From Sphingomonas sp. So64.6b (GTDB taxonomy: Bacteria; Pseudomonadota; Alphaproteobacteria; Sphingomonadales; Sphingomonadaceae), in assembly GCF_014171475.1 (NCBI RefSeq), contig NZ_CP048817.1, forward strand, positions 186,001 to 250,000: 64,000 nucleotides of DNA, in the 5' to 3' direction. Position 1 is the first letter of the stretch. Every line of letters begins with the position of its first letter. Of the stretch, positions 16,337-25,722 are shown piece after piece. The position numbers and the translations under genes are program-made. The notes under the pieces were generated by a model, which saw only the letters and a program-made list of their open reading frames with translations, did not search any database and was not told the DNA's origin.

Positions 16337-16441
16337 ATGATCGTGAAAAGCCCCTTCGCCTTCCGCATGCTGAGCGTCACCGGCGCCGTTTTTGCCACGT
16401 TGTGCCTGACCATCGCGTCGGCACCACCGGTCTTTGCATGA
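16337..16441 (+). CDS. candidate small membrane or exported peptide (34 aa)
   Basis: The ORF starts MIVKSPFAFRMLSVTGAV and continues with a hydrophobic stretch ending in SAPPVFA, so it is essentially a signal-peptide or single-helix sequence. GGAG directly precedes the ATG (one base spacing, which is short). It lies between a sigma-54-like promoter and the activator palindrome of the efflux operon, so it may be a small component or sensor of that system, like other stress-induced membrane peptides. Evidence is position plus hydrophobic pattern; no homology is claimed. Confidence 0.45.
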   Translation: MIVKSPFAFRMLSVTGAVFATLCLTIASAPPVFA

Positions 16442-16465
16442 ATGCGGCCGGATGCGGTTCCCGGC

Positions 16466-16499
16466 GTCCGTTTTCGGACACAAGTGTTCGAAAACGGAC
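16466..16499. promoter_or_regulatory. 34-bp palindrome, activator site of the sigma-54 regulator
   Basis: The arms GTCCGTTTTCGGACAC (16466-16481) and GTGTTCGAAAACGGAC (16484-16499) pair at 15 of 16 positions around AA. The centre is about 97 bases upstream of the predicted transcription start of the adaptor operon, the usual distance for an NtrC-type upstream activator sequence. The sigma-54 regulator encoded next door is the obvious candidate ligand. Confidence 0.75.
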
Positions 16500-16553
16500 A
16501 ATCGGTCCGGATTTCTGAATCTGAAATACTCATGCCCGCCTTGGGCAAGCCGC

Positions 16554-16568
16554 TGGCACGGCGCTTGC
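16554..16568 (+). promoter_or_regulatory. consensus sigma-54 promoter of the adaptor/ABC operon
   Basis: TGGCAC-GGCGC-TTGC is a perfect match to the -24/-12 consensus, followed by T. It lies 29 bases before the adaptor start codon and downstream of the palindrome at 16466-16499. Confidence 0.88.
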
Positions 16569-16596
16569 TAGTTCCGAAGCGGAAAGGAAGAGCCGT

Positions 16597-17922
16597 ATGA
16601 GCGTTGTGCGAATGCCCCAGGACCAGGTCATCCCGAAAAAGGCCGTCACTGGCTCCGGCATGGACCGCGCCGTCGAAGTGCGCCGTCTGCCCGGCTGGAC
16701 CAAATGGGCCGTCATCGCGGCCGTCCTGATTGCCGCATTCGCCGCCTTCTGGCTTTACGCCCCGCGCACCGGTTCGCAGACCGTCGCCGCCGACCGGCTG
16801 ACCATCTCGCCCGTGCGTTCCGGCAAGTTCGAGGATTTCGTACCGCTTCGCGCCCGCGTCACGCCATTGTTCACCGTTTTCCTCGATGCGATCGAGGGCG
16901 GGCGGGTCGAGAAGGTCATTGCCGAGGACGGCGCCGACCTCGCCCCCGGCGAACTCATCGTCGTGTTGTCCAACGCCGAACTGCAGCTCTCGGTGCTCGC
17001 GCGCCAGACCGAGGTCGAGCAGCAAGTCAACAATATGCGCAGCCAGGAACTGGCGCTGTCGCAGACCCGCATTGCCAACCAGCGCTCGGTGCTCGAAGCC
17101 GATCTGTCTGCCGAAAAGGCGCGTCGCCAATATGAGCGCGAGGCACCACTCGCCGCCAAGGGTTTCGTCGCGGGCAAGCAGTTCGCCGACACCAGCGACC
17201 AATATCGTTACGAACGGCAACGCCTCGCCGTGGTGCGCCGCGGTCAGGGGATCGACGAGCGCCTGCAGGGCAGCCAGCTCGCGCAGCAACGCGCCTCGTC
17301 CGCCTCGCTCCAGTCAAGCTTGAAACTCGCTCGCGCCAGCCTTGAGGCGCTTAACCTGCGCGCGCCCGTTGGCGGCAAGCTGTCCGGTTTCGACATCCAG
17401 GTCGGTCAATCGCTCAAACGCGGCGAACGCATCGGCCAGGTCGACAGCCCGGGGCGCAACAAGCTGATGGCCGGTGTCGACGAATTCTATCTCGGCCGCG
17501 TACAGCTGGGTCAGAAGGCGAGCGTCGAGCTTGCCGGCAAAACCTATCCGGCGCGCGTCACCAAAATCTATCCGCAGGTGCAAAACGGTCAGTTCCAGGT
17601 CGATCTGCAATTCAACGGCGCGGAACCGGCCGCGATCCAGCGCGGCCAGACATTGCAGGCCAAACTGACGCTTGGCGATCCGGAACCCGCCCGGCTGATT
17701 CCGGCCGGCGCCTTTTACAACGAGACCGGCGGCAACTGGGTGTTTGTCGTCTCACCCGACGGCAAGTCGGCGGTGAAACGCACCGTTCGCCTCGGCCGGC
17801 GCAATCCGGACTCGATCGAGGTGCTCGAAGGCCTCGACGCCGGGGAGCGCGTCATCACCTCGCCCTATACCGGTTTCGTCGACAAGGACCGGCTCGATAT
17901 CGACCTCACGGCAAAGGACTGA
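16597..17922 (+). CDS. membrane fusion (HlyD/MacA-type) adaptor of the sigma-54 controlled ABC system
   Basis: 441 residues. One N-terminal transmembrane helix (about 35-55, WAVIAAVLIAAFAAFWLYA) anchors a periplasmic adaptor: barrel-sandwich lipoyl half at VEKVIAEDGADLAPGELIV, a long coiled-coil hairpin (about 120-240), the second lipoyl half at LRAPVGGKLSGFDIQVGQSL and a beta-barrel/membrane-proximal part (TLGDPEPARLIPAGAFY and VKRTVRLGRRNPD). AAGGA precedes the ATG. With the ATPase and permease that follow it forms a MacAB-like export system; the substrate is unknown. No outer-membrane channel is encoded in this operon. Expression should depend on sigma-54 and the adjacent two-component pair. 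Confidence 0.92.
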   Translation: MSVVRMPQDQVIPKKAVTGSGMDRAVEVRRLPGWTKWAVIAAVLIAAFAAFWLYAPRTGSQTVAADRLTISPVRSGKFEDFVPLRARVTPLFTVFLDAIEGGRVEKVIAEDGADLAPGELIVVLSNAELQLSVLARQTEVEQQVNNMRSQELALSQTRIANQRSVLEADLSAEKARRQYEREAPLAAKGFVAGKQFADTSDQYRYERQRLAVVRRGQGIDERLQGSQLAQQRASSASLQSSLKLARASLEALNLRAPVGGKLSGFDIQVGQSLKRGERIGQVDSPGRNKLMAGVDEFYLGRVQLGQKASVELAGKTYPARVTKIYPQVQNGQFQVDLQFNGAEPAAIQRGQTLQAKLTLGDPEPARLIPAGAFYNETGGNWVFVVSPDGKSAVKRTVRLGRRNPDSIEVLEGLDAGERVITSPYTGFVDKDRLDIDLTAKD

Positions 17923-17925
17923 AAC

Positions 17926-18606
17926 ATGCTTGAGATGCGTTCACTTTCGCGGACCTACCGCACCGACACGATCGAAACGACCGCACTCGATGCGATCGAC
18001 CTGGACATTGCCGATGGCGAATTCGTCGCGATCATGGGCCCATCGGGCTGCGGCAAATCGACCCTGCTCAACTTAATGGGGATGCTCGATGCGCCCTCGT
18101 CCGGCTCTTATGTGTTCAACGGCACTGAGGTCGCCGGGCTTGGCGAGGGCAAGCTTGCCGCGTTCCGCAAGGAAAATATCGGCTTCATCTTCCAAAGCTT
18201 CAATCTGGTCGACGAATTGTCGGTGCGCGAGAATATCGAGCTCGCTCTGCTCTATCACGACGTCTCTGCCGCCGATCGCCGCACCCGCACCGATGCGGTG
18301 ATGGACCGGGTCGGGGTCGGCCACCGCGCGCGCCATCGGCCTAGCCAATTGTCGGGCGGCCAGCAGCAACGCGTTGCGGTCGCGCGCGCATTGGTCGCCG
18401 AACCCAAGCTGATCCTTGCCGACGAACCGACCGGCAACCTCGATACCAATCATGGCGAGGAAGTGATGCGCATGCTCCAGCAATTGAATGCCGAAGGATC
18501 GACCATCGTGATGGTGACGCACAGCCCGGCGCATGCCGATTACGCCAGCCGCGTGGTCAACATGCTCGATGGCCGCATCCTGCAGCAGCAGCGCCGCGCG
18601 GCCTGA
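17926..18606 (+). CDS. ABC transporter ATPase (LolD/MacB type)
   Basis: 226 residues. Walker [11 protein letters not shown]-loop [13 protein letters not shown], signature [15 protein letters not shown], Walker [13 protein letters not shown] and H-loop VTHSP are all intact. The sequence is of the LolD/MacB/FtsE class that powers permeases moving lipoproteins, peptides or antibiotics across the periplasm rather than importing solutes. Its ATG follows the adaptor stop by three bases, with AAGGA seven bases upstream. It ends with a QQQRRAA tail. Confidence 0.95.
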   Translation: MLEMRSLSRTYRTDTIETTALDAIDLDIADGEFVAIMGPSGCGKSTLLNLMGMLDAPSSGSYVFNGTEVAGLGEGKLAAFRKENIGFIFQSFNLVDELSVRENIELALLYHDVSAADRRTRTDAVMDRVGVGHRARHRPSQLSGGQQQRVAVARALVAEPKLILADEPTGNLDTNHGEEVMRMLQQLNAEGSTIVMVTHSPAHADYASRVVNMLDGRILQQQRRAA

Positions 18607-18635
18607 CAACTTCTTTTGATCCTCGGAGAAAGCCC

Positions 18636-21143
18636 ATGTGGCGCAATTATCTGACCGTCGGCATCCGCGCACTCGCCAAGAATCGCGTCTATGCCGCCAT
18701 CAACATTGCCGGCCTTGCGCTCGGCATCGCCGCATGCCTGCTGATCCTCGGCTTTGTACGCTACGAATTCAGCTATGATAGCTGGCTGCCCAATTCCGAC
18801 CGCACGTTCCAGCTCCAGGCCTATTACAAGGCCACCCCGCAAGGCGGCGAGGAGATGAAGCTGCAACAGACCAGCTATATCTCCGGCCAGGCGCTGAAGA
18901 AGGACTTCCCTCAGGTCGACCATCTCGCCTTTGTCAGCAGCCAGCAGATCGTAATCATCAAGGATGGGCAGCCTTCCACCGTGGCTGGCGCGCTGTTTAC
19001 TGACGCCAATCTGTTCGACGTGCTCGAAGTGCCGTTCCTCAAAGGCGATCCGAAACACGCGCTCGACGATCCCCATGCGCTGGTGCTCGGCGAAAGGGCG
19101 GCGATCAAATTGTTCGGTAACGCCGATCCGATGGGCAAGACCGTCACCCTGACCAGCGGTGACATGAAGGCCGATTACCGCGTCACCGGTGTTCACCAGG
19201 ATTTGCCCAAGAACAGCTCACTCGCCTTTGGCATGGTCGCGCGGTACGATCCCGCCACCTATAACGCGACGACGCCCGATATGCTGACCAGCTGGAACTG
19301 GCAGGAGGGCAGTTATTGGGTGAAGCTCAAACCGGGCTCTGATGTCAACCAGATGAACGGACAGATGAACGCTTGGGAACAGCGCAACATCCCGCCCTCG
19401 GACAGCGTCGTCGAAGGCGAGGATCCAAGCAAGTTCCAGGACTTCAAACTGGTCAACATCCGCGACGTCCATCTCGGTGAGGCGCAGAATGGCGCGCAAC
19501 GGCCGGGCAATGATCGCGGCACGATCGTCACCTTCGCGGTGATTGCCCTGCTCATTCTCGGCATGGCGTGCGTCAACTTCACCAATCTTGCCACTGCCCG
19601 CGCCACCCAACGTGCCCGCGAAGTCGCATTGCGCAAGGTGCTCGGCGCGACGCGCGGGCAATTGATCACTCAGTTCATCGGTGAATCGATCCTGCTCGCC
19701 ACCGCCGCGATGGTCGTCGCGCTGGCGATCGTCGAACTGGCGCTGCCCGCGCTCAATGGCTTTCTCGATGCGCAGATCACGATCCGTTATTTCGCGCTCG
19801 ACGGGCTGGTCGGCCCGATCATCCTGCTGACCTTGCTTGTCGGCCTCGCCGGCGGCATTTATCCCGCACTTGTCCTGTCGCGTTTCGAGCCCGCTCGGGT
19901 GCTCAAGGCGAACAAATCGGCGGCCGACGCGGAAGGCTCGGGGCGCCTGCGCAACATTCTCGTCGTCAGTCAGTTCGCGGTGTCGATCGGCCTGATCATC
20001 TGTACTTTGATCGTCTATAGCCAGACGGCATATGCACGTAATGCGGATGGCGGTTTCCGCCGCGATGGATTGCTTCAGATCGACAACCTCGGTCGACCGC
20101 AGGTCGATCAGGCCGCGACCTCGCTGATGCAGGAGATCAAGCGCATCCCCGGCGTGACCAGCGTCGGCCGTACCACCATTGCGGTCGATAATGGCCGCCA
20201 TTCGGCAACCGGCGTGCAGCTTGCCGGCCGTCCGGAAAAAATCCAGCTCGGCGTCTATGGCGTCGATCCGGGTTTCGTGCCCGCGATGGGCATGAAGCTG
20301 CTCGCGGGCCGCAACTTTATCGAAAACCAGCCGATGGACGATGCCAGCCTGCCTTTGCCGGTCACGCCAGAGGCTGAACGCGCTCTGGTCCAGCGCGGCG
20401 TCAACATTCTGGTCAGCGCGGAGGCGGCGCGACGGCTCGGCTATAACAACCCGGCCGACGCGATCGGCAAGCAGATCGGCACCAGCCTGGTCGATGACAG
20501 TTTGGGGCTGGTGCCCTCGACCATCATCGGCGTAGTCAACGATGTGCGCTTCCGCTCCGCGCGCGAACCGATCCAGCCCAATTTCTACTTCAACAAAACG
20601 CACAATTTCTCGCAGTTGCTGGTGCGGTTCCAGGGCGTGGAGCCCAAGGCGCTGTCCGGCCGGGTCGAGACGAGCTGGAAACGAGTGGCGCCCGACATCC
20701 CGTTCCGCGCCCGCTTCATGACTGACATCATCACCACGCTGTACAATCAGGATGCGGCGCGCGCGGCGCTGTTCGGCGCCTTCGCGATCCTTGCGGTGGT
20801 GATCGGGTGCCTCGGCTTGTTCGGCCTTGCTGCTTTCACCGCGGAACGCCGCACCAAGGAGATCGGCATCCGCAAGGTATTGGGCGCCGGCAACCGCGAT
20901 ATCGTCCAGCTATTGGTATGGCAGTTCAGCCGCCCGGTGCTGATCGCCAATCTGATTGCTTGGCCACTCGCCTGGTGGGTGATGCGCGGCTGGCTCAATG
21001 GCTTCGATACACGCATGACGCTGACCCCGATGCCGTTCGTGATGGCCGGCACTCTCGCACTGATCATCGCGATCGGCACGATCAGTGCGCATGCTTACCG
21101 CGTTGCCCGAACCAACCCAATCAAGGCGCTGCGATACGAATAG
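18636..21143 (+). CDS. MacB/FtsX-type ABC transporter permease
   Basis: 835 residues. An N-terminal helix (about 20-40) is followed by a MacB periplasmic core domain, then three helices (about 290-315, 345-370, 385-405) of the first FtsX domain with the conserved RAREVALRKVLGATRGQL segment. A second helix and periplasmic domain (about 440-680) and a second FtsX domain (RTKEIGIRKVLGAGNRDIV) follow. The duplicated architecture and length match the large permeases common in Bacteroidetes and found in sphingomonads beside sigma-54 two-component pairs. These work as mechanotransmission exporters. GGAG lies seven bases before the ATG. Confidence 0.93.
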   Translation: MWRNYLTVGIRALAKNRVYAAINIAGLALGIAACLLILGFVRYEFSYDSWLPNSDRTFQLQAYYKATPQGGEEMKLQQTSYISGQALKKDFPQVDHLAFVSSQQIVIIKDGQPSTVAGALFTDANLFDVLEVPFLKGDPKHALDDPHALVLGERAAIKLFGNADPMGKTVTLTSGDMKADYRVTGVHQDLPKNSSLAFGMVARYDPATYNATTPDMLTSWNWQEGSYWVKLKPGSDVNQMNGQMNAWEQRNIPPSDSVVEGEDPSKFQDFKLVNIRDVHLGEAQNGAQRPGNDRGTIVTFAVIALLILGMACVNFTNLATARATQRAREVALRKVLGATRGQLITQFIGESILLATAAMVVALAIVELALPALNGFLDAQITIRYFALDGLVGPIILLTLLVGLAGGIYPALVLSRFEPARVLKANKSAADAEGSGRLRNILVVSQFAVSIGLIICTLIVYSQTAYARNADGGFRRDGLLQIDNLGRPQVDQAATSLMQEIKRIPGVTSVGRTTIAVDNGRHSATGVQLAGRPEKIQLGVYGVDPGFVPAMGMKLLAGRNFIENQPMDDASLPLPVTPEAERALVQRGVNILVSAEAARRLGYNNPADAIGKQIGTSLVDDSLGLVPSTIIGVVNDVRFRSAREPIQPNFYFNKTHNFSQLLVRFQGVEPKALSGRVETSWKRVAPDIPFRARFMTDIITTLYNQDAARAALFGAFAILAVVIGCLGLFGLAAFTAERRTKEIGIRKVLGAGNRDIVQLLVWQFSRPVLIANLIAWPLAWWVMRGWLNGFDTRMTLTPMPFVMAGTLALIIAIGTISAHAYRVARTNPIKALRYE

Positions 21144-21167
21144 GGCGGGCCGCAAGTCCGACCCTTG

Positions 21168-21196
21168 GGGTGACGCGGAGGCCGCTCGCGTCACCC
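21168..21196 (+). terminator. intrinsic terminator of the ABC operon
   Basis: A perfect 10-bp stem GGGTGACGCG/CGCGTCACCC with a 9-base loop is followed by TCTTATCTT. It begins 25 bases after the permease stop. The T tract is interrupted, so efficiency is uncertain. Confidence 0.7.
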
Positions 21197-21387
21197 TCTT
21201 ATCTTGATCCGATATCTCGTCGGCTCCACCCGCCGCTGTGCTCAACCATTTTCGGGCGATCGCCGCAGCGTGACAACGGCCCACCGCATGTCAGCCGTTT
21301 AATTCCCTGCACCCATCGTCTTTCCGGGAACCGGAATCGCTTTCCCGCGCTATCGTTTCGGTAGAGGTACAAACGGGGGTACACACA

Positions 21388-22308
21388 TTGCAACGTAACA
21401 ACATGATTCTCATCGTGGCGGCGACACTCGCACTGTCGGCCTGCGACAAGCCCGGACAGTCATCCGCCACGGGGTCCGGCATATTTGGACAGGGCGACGA
21501 AGCCGCCAAGGCCAAGCTCAGCGCCTATACCGAGGGTTATAACAAGCTGCTCGACACATTTGGCCTGCAGGAAACAGCCGAAGCCTATGCCAAGCAGGAT
21601 ATCCCCAACCAGTCGCCCTCCGACACTATTGTGGTGACCACAGGCTGGCTCGAACAAGGCATTACATTGCTCAAGGCGGCGCGCGCCAAGTCCGGCGGTC
21701 CGGCCGATCTGGACAAAGCGGGGGATGCGTTGATCGGCGCGCTCGACACCGCACTCAAGCGGCTGACCGGCCTCAACGTCTATTATGAGAGCAAGGCCTA
21801 TCGCGAAGACGGCTTGGCACGCGGCAAGAAAGAAGATGCCGCGATGAAGGCCGAGTTCCAGGCGGCGTTCACCGCGATGGAGCAACTGGGGACGATCATC
21901 GACCGCGAACGCAAGTCCGTGACGACCGCAGAACTCGCCGCGCTAAAAGCCAAGGGCGACATGCTCGGTTACAATACCAAGCTCGCGCTGCAAGAGGCCG
22001 CGTCGCTGGTCGCCCTGTTCAAGGGTCCGGACGACATCAACAATGCGGCAGTTTTCGTTGAGGCGGACAAGCAGCTGGCGACGCTGGAGAAGACTCTGGC
22101 GGCGCAGCGCGACGAACTGGCCAAGGCCAAGGCGGCGATCAAACCCGGCGAGCATGTCGATGTCAATTACGAGCTGGTCAATGGGCGGCTCAACACCTTC
22201 GTCGGCGGTTACCGCGAGCTGCGTGGAAGCCATAAGCCGGAGGATTATAATCGCCTGGTCGACAATTATAACGACGCGATCGGCGACGCGAACGACATCC
22301 GGGAATGA
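21388..22308 (+). CDS. DUF3829 (YiiG-like) lipoprotein
   Basis: 306 residues from a TTG at 21388, which has GGGGG seven bases upstream; an ATG at 21403 is the alternative and lacks a ribosome-binding site. A lipoprotein signal peptide ends LALSACDK, with the lipobox Cys about residue 19. The mature part is helical with regular Lys/Glu/Ala spacing (LSAYTEGYNKLLDTFG, the repeated YNKL/YNRLVDNYND pattern) typical of DUF3829/YiiG proteins, an envelope family of unknown role. Its stop overlaps the next start as ATGA, so the two are coupled. Confidence 0.85.
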   Translation: MQRNNMILIVAATLALSACDKPGQSSATGSGIFGQGDEAAKAKLSAYTEGYNKLLDTFGLQETAEAYAKQDIPNQSPSDTIVVTTGWLEQGITLLKAARAKSGGPADLDKAGDALIGALDTALKRLTGLNVYYESKAYREDGLARGKKEDAAMKAEFQAAFTAMEQLGTIIDRERKSVTTAELAALKAKGDMLGYNTKLALQEAASLVALFKGPDDINNAAVFVEADKQLATLEKTLAAQRDELAKAKAAIKPGEHVDVNYELVNGRLNTFVGGYRELRGSHKPEDYNRLVDNYNDAIGDANDIRE

Positions 22309-23042
22309 TCGCTGCGGCGATCGCATCTGGGTCCGGATATCGCCGCGCCGGACGGGCGGTTCTCGCGGCGGCCTGCATGTTCCACATGACCCCGGCGACA
22401 GCGCAGGCTGTTGCCGGGGAAACGCCGACCATGGACCTGCATGTCCCGCCACCGACACCGCCCGCGAATAGCTGGGCGGGCGAATACCGTATTTCCCAAC
22501 ACGAACTCGTTGCGGGCATCGCGCTGAATACCGACGGCACCTTCCGTTACGGCCTGACGGTGGGCTCCCTCGACGAGACCGCCAGTGGCCGCTGGAGCGC
22601 GACGGGCAACCATATCCAGCTGGTCAGCGAGCCTCGCCCGGTGCCGCCGGCGATCACCGTGGGGCCGGCACTGCGCGATCCAAAGGTGGGCCTGTCGCTC
22701 AAGGTCATCGCGCCGAAAGGGCGCGGCGTGGCCGGCGTCGATCTGGTGGTCGGCTTCGACGACGGCGGCACCGTGCAGGATTATACTCAGGTCTATGGCT
22801 GGACCGTGCCGGATGAGGAGAAACGCGCGCCCCGCTGGGTGCAATTCTCGCTCGAATCCTATGGTCTCAGGTCGCCGCGCTTTCCGGTCGATCGGAACGT
22901 CGCGAACACATTGACCTTCATCCTGACGCCGAATGATTTCGGCGTGGTCGATTTCACCGGCGTGCCGGTCGAGGTCGACAGCGACAGCCTGGTGATCCAC
23001 CGTGAAGGCGGCGACATGCGCTTCCGCAGGGTGCGCGACTAG
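22305..23042 (+). CDS. secreted hypothetical protein (245 aa)
   Basis: The ATG overlaps the upstream lipoprotein stop (ATGA). An N-terminal signal region (AVLAAACMFHMTPATAQA) and a proline-rich linker (DLHVPPPTPPANSWAG) precede a domain in which a short motif (GEYRISQHELVAGIALNTDGTFRYGLTVGSLDE, cited from its start GEYRISQHEL) recalls small beta-barrel periplasmic folds of the lipocalin-like type, with W..SG.W...G..I spacing. No catalytic residues are recognised. It probably acts with the lipoprotein in the envelope. Confidence 0.72.
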   Translation: MIAAAIASGSGYRRAGRAVLAAACMFHMTPATAQAVAGETPTMDLHVPPPTPPANSWAGEYRISQHELVAGIALNTDGTFRYGLTVGSLDETASGRWSATGNHIQLVSEPRPVPPAITVGPALRDPKVGLSLKVIAPKGRGVAGVDLVVGFDDGGTVQDYTQVYGWTVPDEEKRAPRWVQFSLESYGLRSPRFPVDRNVANTLTFILTPNDFGVVDFTGVPVEVDSDSLVIHREGGDMRFRRVRD

Positions 23043-23133
23043 ATGCCGGAAGCGATCAAGGTCCGCGCCAATGGGCTGGGATATTGTCTGTGCGGAACCC
23101 GTTGGAGCGGCGAGCGACCGCCGCCCCAAATGA

Positions 23134-25722
23134 TCAGATGATGACAAAATCCGCGCTCGAGATCGTCGGGTGACCCTGTAGCGTGGCGAAAATGATTGCG
23201 GCACCTGCGCCCGACCCATCGGCATCGTAGGACAAATTGCCCGTGGCGGCATCGTACAGGATATGCTGCGCGGTCGTTGTCGCCGCGCCGATCGCGAAGC
23301 CGGTGGTCGCGAGCGTGCCGACACCCATAGCGGCGAAGATCGAGTGGCTCAGTTCGATCCGGTCGGCGCCATGAACGAAGTCGTTGATCGTATCGACATT
23401 GCCCGCTCCGAGTGCTGTGTTGAACACGAAAGTGTCGGCACCGCCCGCGCCGACCAGCGTATCGTTGCCCTGGCGCCCTTCCAGGCGATTGGCCTGTGCA
23501 TCGCCGATGATGAAATCATTGTAGAGATTGCCGATGATATTCTCGATTCCCGAGAAGGTATCACCCTCGGCGGCGTTGCCATAACCGAGGCCGGTCGAGA
23601 GGTTGATGAAGATCGGGCCCTGATTATCCTCATATGAGGCCGTATCATTGCCGTCACCGCCGATGATCGCATCGGCCCCGAGCGCGCCGATGATGTAATC
23701 GTCGCCCGCGCCGCCATCGATGCGGTTGCCGACCGCGCTGCCGATGATGAAGTCGGCATAGATTCCGCCGGTGATGTTCTCGATGCCGATGAAGCTGTCA
23801 CCCTGCGCGGCATTGTTATACCCGGGCCCCGAGGTCAGGTTGATGAAGATCGGCCCCTGATTGTCGATATAGCTGACCGTATCGATCCCCGCACCGCCGT
23901 CGAACACATCCGCGCCAAGCGATCCGATTAGGGTGTCGTTGCCACCCAACCCCTCAAGCCGGTTAGCGGCATTGTCGCCGATGACGAAGTCGTCGAGGTT
24001 GGTGCCGCGGACATTCTCGATGCCGCTATACGTATCGCCCTGTGCAGCGCCGCCAAAGCCGAGCCCGGTGGTCAGGTTGACGAAGATCGCGCCGAAATTG
24101 TCGTCATATGCTGCCGTGTCGACGCCCGCGCCGCCGATTAATTGGTCGGCACCAAGCCCGCCGGTCAGCACGTCATTGCCGCCCGCGCCGTTCAATATGT
24201 TCACGCCGCTGGTGCCGACGAAATTATTCGTGCCGGCGCTTCCGATCACATTTTCGAAGCCGTTATAATATTCGTTGATGAAATTGCTTTGCCCGGTGGT
24301 CAGGTTCACATTCTGGATCGCACCTTCCAGAACGAACGAGAAATCTATCGTGTCGGTGCCATTTCCACCGTCGAAATGCTGAATCGAGCTGTCATCGGCG
24401 ATGATAGTATCGTTGCCCTCGCCGCCGAAGATCGCGGCGCCGTTGACGCTGGTGATCACGTCGTTGCCGGCTCCGCCATAGACGAAGAATGACGAGGCAT
24501 GGACGGTGAAAACGTCATTGCCGACCGTACCAACCTGTGTTTCGGTATTGCCCAGGCTGGGTGCCGGCGTCGCGTTGACCGCATCGCGCGTGTCGAGGAA
24601 TTCGAGCGAGATGTTGGAACTTGCGTCCCAAGTCACGCTGGCGAACCGTCCGTCATTCAATGCGATGATGTTTGGCTGATCGTTTCCGATGGCGGCATAG
24701 ATGAAGGAGCCGAGAGCGACGCCGGTCGCGCTGAAATGCGTGGCTTCCAGTCCATTCACGCCGCTTTCATTGCTTTCGAACGCAACGATGAAAGAGCCGT
24801 CGGGCAGGCCGGTGATGGTTGGATGGCTATTATTGTTGTTCGCGACATCGGTTCCGGCCGTGGCGGTGACGATCGGTATGCCGCCGGAATTATAGGTTCG
24901 AACCAATACATTGGTTTCGCCGCCCGGCGTTGTGCTGGTGTAGGCGATCGCAAACCCACCGCCGGCCAGGCCGGCGACAACGGGCTCGCGATCGAAGCCG
25001 CCGCCCTGTGTCCCACTGATCGGGCTCATCGTCAGGCTGGCACCGGTATCTGATCGGACGTTGACGTAAAGACCGTTATCTGTGCCCGACGTCGGCGCTT
25101 CCCGTCCGACGATGACGAAATAACCATTGGTCAAGGCCGCCACGTCGACATCGACGTTGATGCCGCCAGTGATGGAGGTGAATGGTATTCCGAAGGTGGC
25201 TGTCGCTGGATTGTAAATGACCCCTTCGATAAAGGCGTCGGTCGCGCTGTTATACTGGGTATAGGCGATGAGTACCGTGCCGGTCGACGAGACCGTCACC
25301 TGTGGATCCGCGAAATTGGGATAGGAAAGGGATCCCAGCGCGATCGACGGGGTGAATGCGCCGGCAACGCCGGCGCCGTCGAACTGATCGATGCAGAGCC
25401 GGGTGCCGGCATCTTCGGCGCGGCTATACACCACGACAAATCCACCGTTCGGCAATGCGGCCACATCGGGGAATTCCTCGTTAAACGCAAACGCGCCGTC
25501 GTTGAGGAGAATCTCCCCGGTGACCGGATTGCCGACGGCATCAAAGATGCGGCCGATGATATCGGTGCCCGCAGGGCTGCCCACGCCACTGCTGTCCGCG
25601 CTGCGCCATGCGACCAGAATGTTGCCATTGGCGAGCTGAGTCACGACCGGCTGGTCCTGGGTGCTGACATTTGCGGTGCTGACGGTGAACTGGTCGCGCC
25701 AAGTAACGGGGGCTGCGGGCAT
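23134..25722 (-). CDS. RTX-type calcium-binding secreted protein
   Basis: About 862 residues from an ATG at 25722 with AAGGA seven bases upstream; the longer frame to 25833 lacks such a signal. There is no Sec peptide. The N-terminal two-thirds is a beta-propeller-like region of FG-GAP-like repeats (QLANGNILVAWRSAD, ALPNGGFVVVYSRAED, GLAGGGFAIAYTS, GLPDGSFIVAFES). The C-terminal third has RTX nonapeptides (GGAGNDVIT, GGEGNDTII, GGLGADQLIG, GGAGDDYIIG) in four long near-identical modules, each ending DNQGPIFINL or a variant, then the C-terminal domain GGADTFVFNTALG. Such proteins leave by type I secretion and fold on calcium. The secretion ATPase is not in this window. Confidence 0.9.
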   Translation of the reverse strand: MPAAPVTWRDQFTVSTANVSTQDQPVVTQLANGNILVAWRSADSSGVGSPAGTDIIGRIFDAVGNPVTGEILLNDGAFAFNEEFPDVAALPNGGFVVVYSRAEDAGTRLCIDQFDGAGVAGAFTPSIALGSLSYPNFADPQVTVSSTGTVLIAYTQYNSATDAFIEGVIYNPATATFGIPFTSITGGINVDVDVAALTNGYFVIVGREAPTSGTDNGLYVNVRSDTGASLTMSPISGTQGGGFDREPVVAGLAGGGFAIAYTSTTPGGETNVLVRTYNSGGIPIVTATAGTDVANNNNSHPTITGLPDGSFIVAFESNESGVNGLEATHFSATGVALGSFIYAAIGNDQPNIIALNDGRFASVTWDASSNISLEFLDTRDAVNATPAPSLGNTETQVGTVGNDVFTVHASSFFVYGGAGNDVITSVNGAAIFGGEGNDTIIADDSSIQHFDGGNGTDTIDFSFVLEGAIQNVNLTTGQSNFINEYYNGFENVIGSAGTNNFVGTSGVNILNGAGGNDVLTGGLGADQLIGGAGVDTAAYDDNFGAIFVNLTTGLGFGGAAQGDTYSGIENVRGTNLDDFVIGDNAANRLEGLGGNDTLIGSLGADVFDGGAGIDTVSYIDNQGPIFINLTSGPGYNNAAQGDSFIGIENITGGIYADFIIGSAVGNRIDGGAGDDYIIGALGADAIIGGDGNDTASYEDNQGPIFINLSTGLGYGNAAEGDTFSGIENIIGNLYNDFIIGDAQANRLEGRQGNDTLVGAGGADTFVFNTALGAGNVDTINDFVHGADRIELSHSIFAAMGVGTLATTGFAIGAATTTAQHILYDAATGNLSYDADGSGAGAAIIFATLQGHPTISSADFVII

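Noticed and set aside
23107..23124. GCGGCG/CGCCGC hairpin between converging genes
   Set aside because: Six-bp stem without a T run on either strand; not a convincing terminator.
23043..23141. 32-codon ORF after the secreted protein gene (MPEAIKVRANGLGYCLCG)
   Set aside because: No ribosome-binding site, overlaps the end of the RTX gene, no conserved pattern.
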